DNA of 36,126 bases, taken from positions 1-36,126 of the forward strand of contig CADECM010000038.1 of assembly GCA_902825845.1 (NCBI GenBank). Reading direction: 5' to 3'. The notes under the pieces were generated by a model, which saw only the letters and a list, made by a program, of their open reading frames with translations, was not told where the DNA came from and searched no databases. The DNA comes from an uncultured beta proteobacterium (GTDB lineage: Bacteria; Pseudomonadota; Gammaproteobacteria; Burkholderiales; SG8-41). Positions 33,472 through 36,126 of the stretch are shown one piece after another. The stretch's first letter is position 1. Each line of letters starts with the position of its first letter. Both the position numbers and the translations under genes were made by a program.

Positions 33472-33864
33472 TCATTTTTCGCTGGTGATGGTGGTGTGGC
33501 ACTCGTCGGTGGCATCGCTGTCATCCGCGAGGCGGGTCACGGTGTAAGTCAGCTCCCAGTCAATGGGCTTGGTCAGCACCTTGCGCGAGAGCCGCCAGCG
33601 GACGTCTTGCTTGTCGTCCTCCTCTCCCGTGTTGTCACCAGTCCGCTCCGCGCTCCGCGACAGGGACTTGCCGGGATCCACGTCAAAGTCGTGAACCTGG
33701 GCCCAGATCAAATGGAAGAAACTTCCAAACCGCACCCTGAGCGTGTTGTTGCCATCGCCCTTGTGGCGCACGGTGTACTGAATCCTGCAGGGTACCGGCA
33801 CACTCATCTTGATGGTCTGCATCAGCCACACTCCCGACAGCGTGCTCTTGAGCGTCTTTGCCAT
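33472..33864 (-). CDS. unknown orphan protein (130 aa)
   Basis: I do not recognise this protein. It has 130 residues, no signal peptide or membrane segment, and two cysteines. Alternating hydrophobic and polar residues (CRIQYTVRHKG, TLRVRFGSFFH, WELTYTVTRLAD) suggest a beta-rich fold, with a charged, disordered-looking middle (RTGDNTGEEDDKQD). It is likely real because AAGGAGG lies 6 bases before ATG 33864, an excellent ribosome-binding site. It has less GC than the flanking genes and sits alone between convergent and divergent neighbours, which suggests acquisition. An opposing frame (33496-33930) has no ribosome-binding site. Confidence 0.68.
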   Translation of the reverse strand: MAKTLKSTLSGVWLMQTIKMSVPVPCRIQYTVRHKGDGNNTLRVRFGSFFHLIWAQVHDFDVDPGKSLSRSAERTGDNTGEEDDKQDVRWRLSRKVLTKPIDWELTYTVTRLADDSDATDECHTTITSEK

Positions 33865-34151
33865 TTCGCCTCCTTATGCGCAACACAACAATGGATTCAT
33901 TCCGTCAGACTCAGTTTCACGATCAAATAAAGCGTGCGGCATGACATTAAGACGCCATCACATCGTTGGCAATCCGACCTTCGACTTAGTCCGGAAGTAC
34001 TAACCGCACTGCCATCCATGGGCGCGTCGGCCATGCGAAAAACATGCGGCGGCTTTCTGCATGGTTCTGCTCTATACTGCCGCGAGCAACGGCGGAAGAC
34101 GCCAGCGCATCAAGGCACAGGAACGACGACAACCATGGAAGGGAATCAGAT
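33865..34151. other. 287-base divergent gap with a possible promoter
   Basis: This is the divergent region of the orphan protein gene and the SDR gene. A good -10 hexamer TATACT (34073-34078, preceded by TGCTC) faces the SDR gene, but no convincing -35 is placed before it. The left half is AT-richer. No gene is seen. Confidence 0.35.
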
Positions 34152-34943
34152 ATGAACCTCGATCTCAAGGGCAAATCGGTGCTGGTCACTGGCGGCAACC
34201 GGGGCGTGGGCCTCGCCATCGCGCTCGCGTTCGCGGAGGAAGGTGCGAACGTTGCCGTGTGCGGCCGTGACAAGGCGGCGCTGGCGGAGGCGGAAGCAAA
34301 GCTGAAGGCGAAGGGGGTAAAGGCGAAGGCGGTCGCGGTTGACCTGTTCACGGCCGAAGGGTGCACGGGCGCGGTGCAGGCGGCGGTCGATGCCTTTGGC
34401 GGGCTCGACGTGCTGGTCAACAATGCTTCAACCGCGGTCAGCGGCAACATCGAAACGCTGGACGACGAGGGGTTGATGGAACGGCTCACCGGCAAAACGC
34501 TGGCCTATATGCGCTGCTGCCGCGCCGCCCTGCCGCATCTGCGCAAGTCGTCGCGCGGCCGTGTCATCTGTATCGGCGGCTCCGCCGTGCGCCATGCCGG
34601 CGCCACCGCGCTGCCCAGCGCGCTCGGCAATTCGTCCATCGTCGCCTTCGTCAAACAGTTCAGCGGGACGGTGGCGGCCCAGGGCATTACGGCCAACACC
34701 GTCCACCCGCCCTTCACCAAAACCGACCGTTACCCAAAGCGCCTCACCGCGCGCGCGAAGCAACTCGGCGTGAGTGAGGCCGAGGCCGAGGCGAGCTTCG
34801 TCAAGCAGTTCCCGATCGGCCGCCTCATCGAGCCGGCGGACATTGCGCCCATGGTGCTCTTCCTCGCCTCGCCGCACGCATCCGCGATCACAGGCCAAAG
34901 CATCGTCATCGACGGCGGCTCGACGCCTGGCATTTTCTATTAG
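34152..34943 (+). CDS. atypical short-chain dehydrogenase/reductase (SDR) lacking Tyr-Lys
   Basis: A 263-residue Rossmann-fold protein. The cofactor motif TGGNRGVG (13-20), VDL (63-65) and NNAS (90-93) are those of classical SDRs, and the C-terminal GQSIVIDGGST is typical. The catalytic residues are not: where YxxxK is expected the sequence is PSALG (155-159), and the usual Asn is Thr116; only Ser144 remains. It may be a subfamily with another mechanism or a non-catalytic NAD(P) protein. The ATG at 34152 has a GGAAGGGA site upstream. It is followed after 47 bases by the iron-ADH-type gene, probably one operon. Confidence 0.86.
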   Translation: MNLDLKGKSVLVTGGNRGVGLAIALAFAEEGANVAVCGRDKAALAEAEAKLKAKGVKAKAVAVDLFTAEGCTGAVQAAVDAFGGLDVLVNNASTAVSGNIETLDDEGLMERLTGKTLAYMRCCRAALPHLRKSSRGRVICIGGSAVRHAGATALPSALGNSSIVAFVKQFSGTVAAQGITANTVHPPFTKTDRYPKRLTARAKQLGVSEAEAEASFVKQFPIGRLIEPADIAPMVLFLASPHASAITGQSIVIDGGSTPGIFY

Positions 34944-34990
34944 GACAACCCACACCAGCGACCGCAAGTTTTTTCGCCACAGGAGGTACC

Positions 34991-36126
34991 ATGCTGACCG
35001 GTGCCGTGCAGTGGACTACACAGGAACGCGTGATACACGGCAAGCCTGTTGCCGAGGCGGTGCCCGTGGAAATCGAGCGCGTGGGCGCCAAACGCGTGCT
35101 GCTGCTGACCACGCAGTCGCTCGTCAACAGCCGATTGATCCGTGAGGTCACCTCGGCGCTGGGCGACCGTTGCGCGGGCCACTTGTCGGCCATTGCCGCA
35201 CACTCGCCGCGTGAAGCGGTGATCGCCGGCGCGGCGCTCGCGCGCGAGGTGGGTGCAGACCATTTGCTGGCCGTCGGCGGCGGCTCGGTGGTCGACGCGA
35301 CCAAAACCATGTTGCTTGCACTGTGGCGGGGCGTGGAGGACATGCAGGCATTGTCGCGGCTGGCCACCAAACGCGGCGAGGCACCGCTTGCGGTGCAAGC
35401 CACCGACCGTGCCATGCGCATGACCGCGGTACCCACCACCCTGTCCGCCGCCGAATTCAGCAGCGGCGCGGGCATCACCGACATGCAGCGCAAGGTCAAA
35501 CTGTCGTTCAGCCACCCGCTGATGGCGCCCATTGCGGTGATACTCGATCCAGCGGCGACGCTGGAGACGCCGATGGAACTGATGCTGTCAACCGGCATGC
35601 GGGCAATGGATCACGCAGTAGAGCGCTGGTGCTCTATCCGTCCGCATCCGCTGGCCGACGGCCTTGCGCTGCAGGCCATGGGCATGCTGGCGCAAAATCT
35701 GCCGGCCATCAAGGCACGCCCGGCCGACCTCGAACCACGCCTGAGCTGCCAGCTTGCGGCGTGGCTCACGCAGGTATCCAACGCGCCCGGTGTTCCCAAC
35801 GGCGCGAGCCACGGCATTGGTTACATCCTCGGCGGCTATGCCGGTGTGCCGCACGGCATTACCTCATGCATCTCGCTGGCGGCAACACTCGAATGGAACG
35901 AACCGGTTAATGGTGAACGTCAGCGCGTGGTGGCCGACAAACTCGGCTGCCCCGGCGCGCGGCCGTGCGAGGCGATGCGCGATTTCGTCAAGGCGCTGGG
36001 ACTGCCGACACGGTTGGGCGACGTCGGGATCACTGCCGACAGGATCTCGGAGCTTGCGCGGCAGTACGACGGCACGGGCCCGATTGCCACCAATCCGCGA
36101 CCGGTGCGCGGCGCCGACGACGTCGC
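34991..36126 (+). CDS. iron-containing alcohol dehydrogenase / maleylacetate reductase family (3' end cut by window)
   Basis: This frame begins at ATG 34991 with AGGAGG 4 bases upstream and is open to the window end: 378 codons of a family that usually has 350-400. Visible are the dinucleotide segment LAVGGGSVVDATKT, TAVPTTLSAAEFSSGAGIT, TGMRAMDHAVERW, and the two histidines of ASHGIGYILGGYAGVPHG. The end IATNPRPV is typical of the last helix region, so only a few codons are missing. In metal-dependent members the motif is GMDALxHAxE; here the first metal ligand Asp is Arg204. In maleylacetate reductases it is also lost, so that branch is the better guess. It would reduce or oxidise a small carbonyl compound in the cytoplasm. 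Confidence 0.88.
   Translation, partial: MLTGAVQWTTQERVIHGKPVAEAVPVEIERVGAKRVLLLTTQSLVNSRLIREVTSALGDRCAGHLSAIAAHSPREAVIAGAALAREVGADHLLAVGGGSVVDATKTMLLALWRGVEDMQALSRLATKRGEAPLAVQATDRAMRMTAVPTTLSAAEFSSGAGITDMQRKVKLSFSHPLMAPIAVILDPAATLETPMELMLSTGMRAMDHAVERWCSIRPHPLADGLALQAMGMLAQNLPAIKARPADLEPRLSCQLAAWLTQVSNAPGVPNGASHGIGYILGGYAGVPHGITSCISLAATLEWNEPVNGERQRVVADKLGCPGARPCEAMRDFVKALGLPTRLGDVGITADRISELARQYDGTGPIATNPRPVRGADDV

Noticed and set aside
33496..33930. Plus-strand frame opposite the orphan 130-residue protein
   Set aside because: It has no ribosome-binding site, whereas the minus-strand frame has a perfect AAGGAGG.
1..36126. tRNA, rRNA, CRISPR array, transposase or integrase
   Set aside because: None seen on either strand by reading for cloverleaf-like GC-rich arms, regular direct repeats or recombinase motifs; a proper tRNA or covariance scan was not possible.

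Overview
The window looks like chromosomal DNA of a GC-rich, heterotrophic proteobacterium, most likely a betaproteobacterium of the Burkholderiales type. The reasons are the high GC with strong third-position bias, four separate Bug/TctC-type periplasmic receptors, an LpxR-like outer-membrane enzyme and many stand-alone catabolic oxidoreductases. No rRNA, tRNA, transposase, integrase or CRISPR array was seen. Two stretches are visibly richer in A+T: positions 1-1060, with a phosphopantetheinyl transferase, and about 33300-34150, with an orphan gene.

Layout. 1-834 (minus): the start of an unidentified gene and an EntD-like phosphopantetheinyl transferase. 1127-3788 (minus): a D-aminoacylase-type amidohydrolase and an ArgE-like M20 deacetylase, divergent from 3900-10874 (plus), a run holding two tandem family-5 binding proteins, a NIPSNAP-like protein, a D-2-hydroxyacid dehydrogenase, a Bug receptor and an ACMSD-type amidohydrolase. 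Then come a cysteine-rich YidD-like protein and an Ldh2-type dehydrogenase (10911-12383). 12407-15630: a Bug receptor (minus), a family-3 binding protein without signal peptide and an LpxR-like enzyme. 15692-20520 (minus): an SGNH hydrolase, pyroglutamyl peptidase, a 904-residue membrane patatin and a GNAT acetyltransferase. 20615-24007: two more Bug receptors, a small helical protein and an IscS-like cysteine desulfurase translationally coupled to a Bug gene. 24004-28238: a TIM-barrel isomerase, an unknown anchored coiled-coil protein coupled to a PstS-like lipoprotein, and an EamA permease. 28465-33231 (plus): a metallo-beta-lactamase-fold hydrolase, an FMN 2-hydroxyacid oxidase and a two-subunit molybdenum hydroxylase. 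33472-36126: an orphan gene, an SDR lacking most of its catalytic residues and an iron-alcohol-dehydrogenase-fold protein cut by the window end.

How it fits together. The theme is scavenging and oxidation of small carboxylic, hydroxy and N-acylated compounds. Eight solute-binding proteins are present, but the only membrane transporter seen is the unrelated EamA carrier, so partners must lie elsewhere or the proteins act as sensors. Peptide- or acyl-amino-acid-trimming enzymes (D-aminoacylase, ArgE-like, pyroglutamyl peptidase) occur in the same region as the oligopeptide-type binding proteins. Three structurally unrelated 2-hydroxyacid oxidoreductases are present. The most unusual non-coding signal is a recurring AT-rich element with core TTGTTTTTATT. 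Three close copies and four weaker relatives sit between genes, mostly just 5' of start codons, and may mark a shared regulator, a promoter class or a small dispersed repeat.
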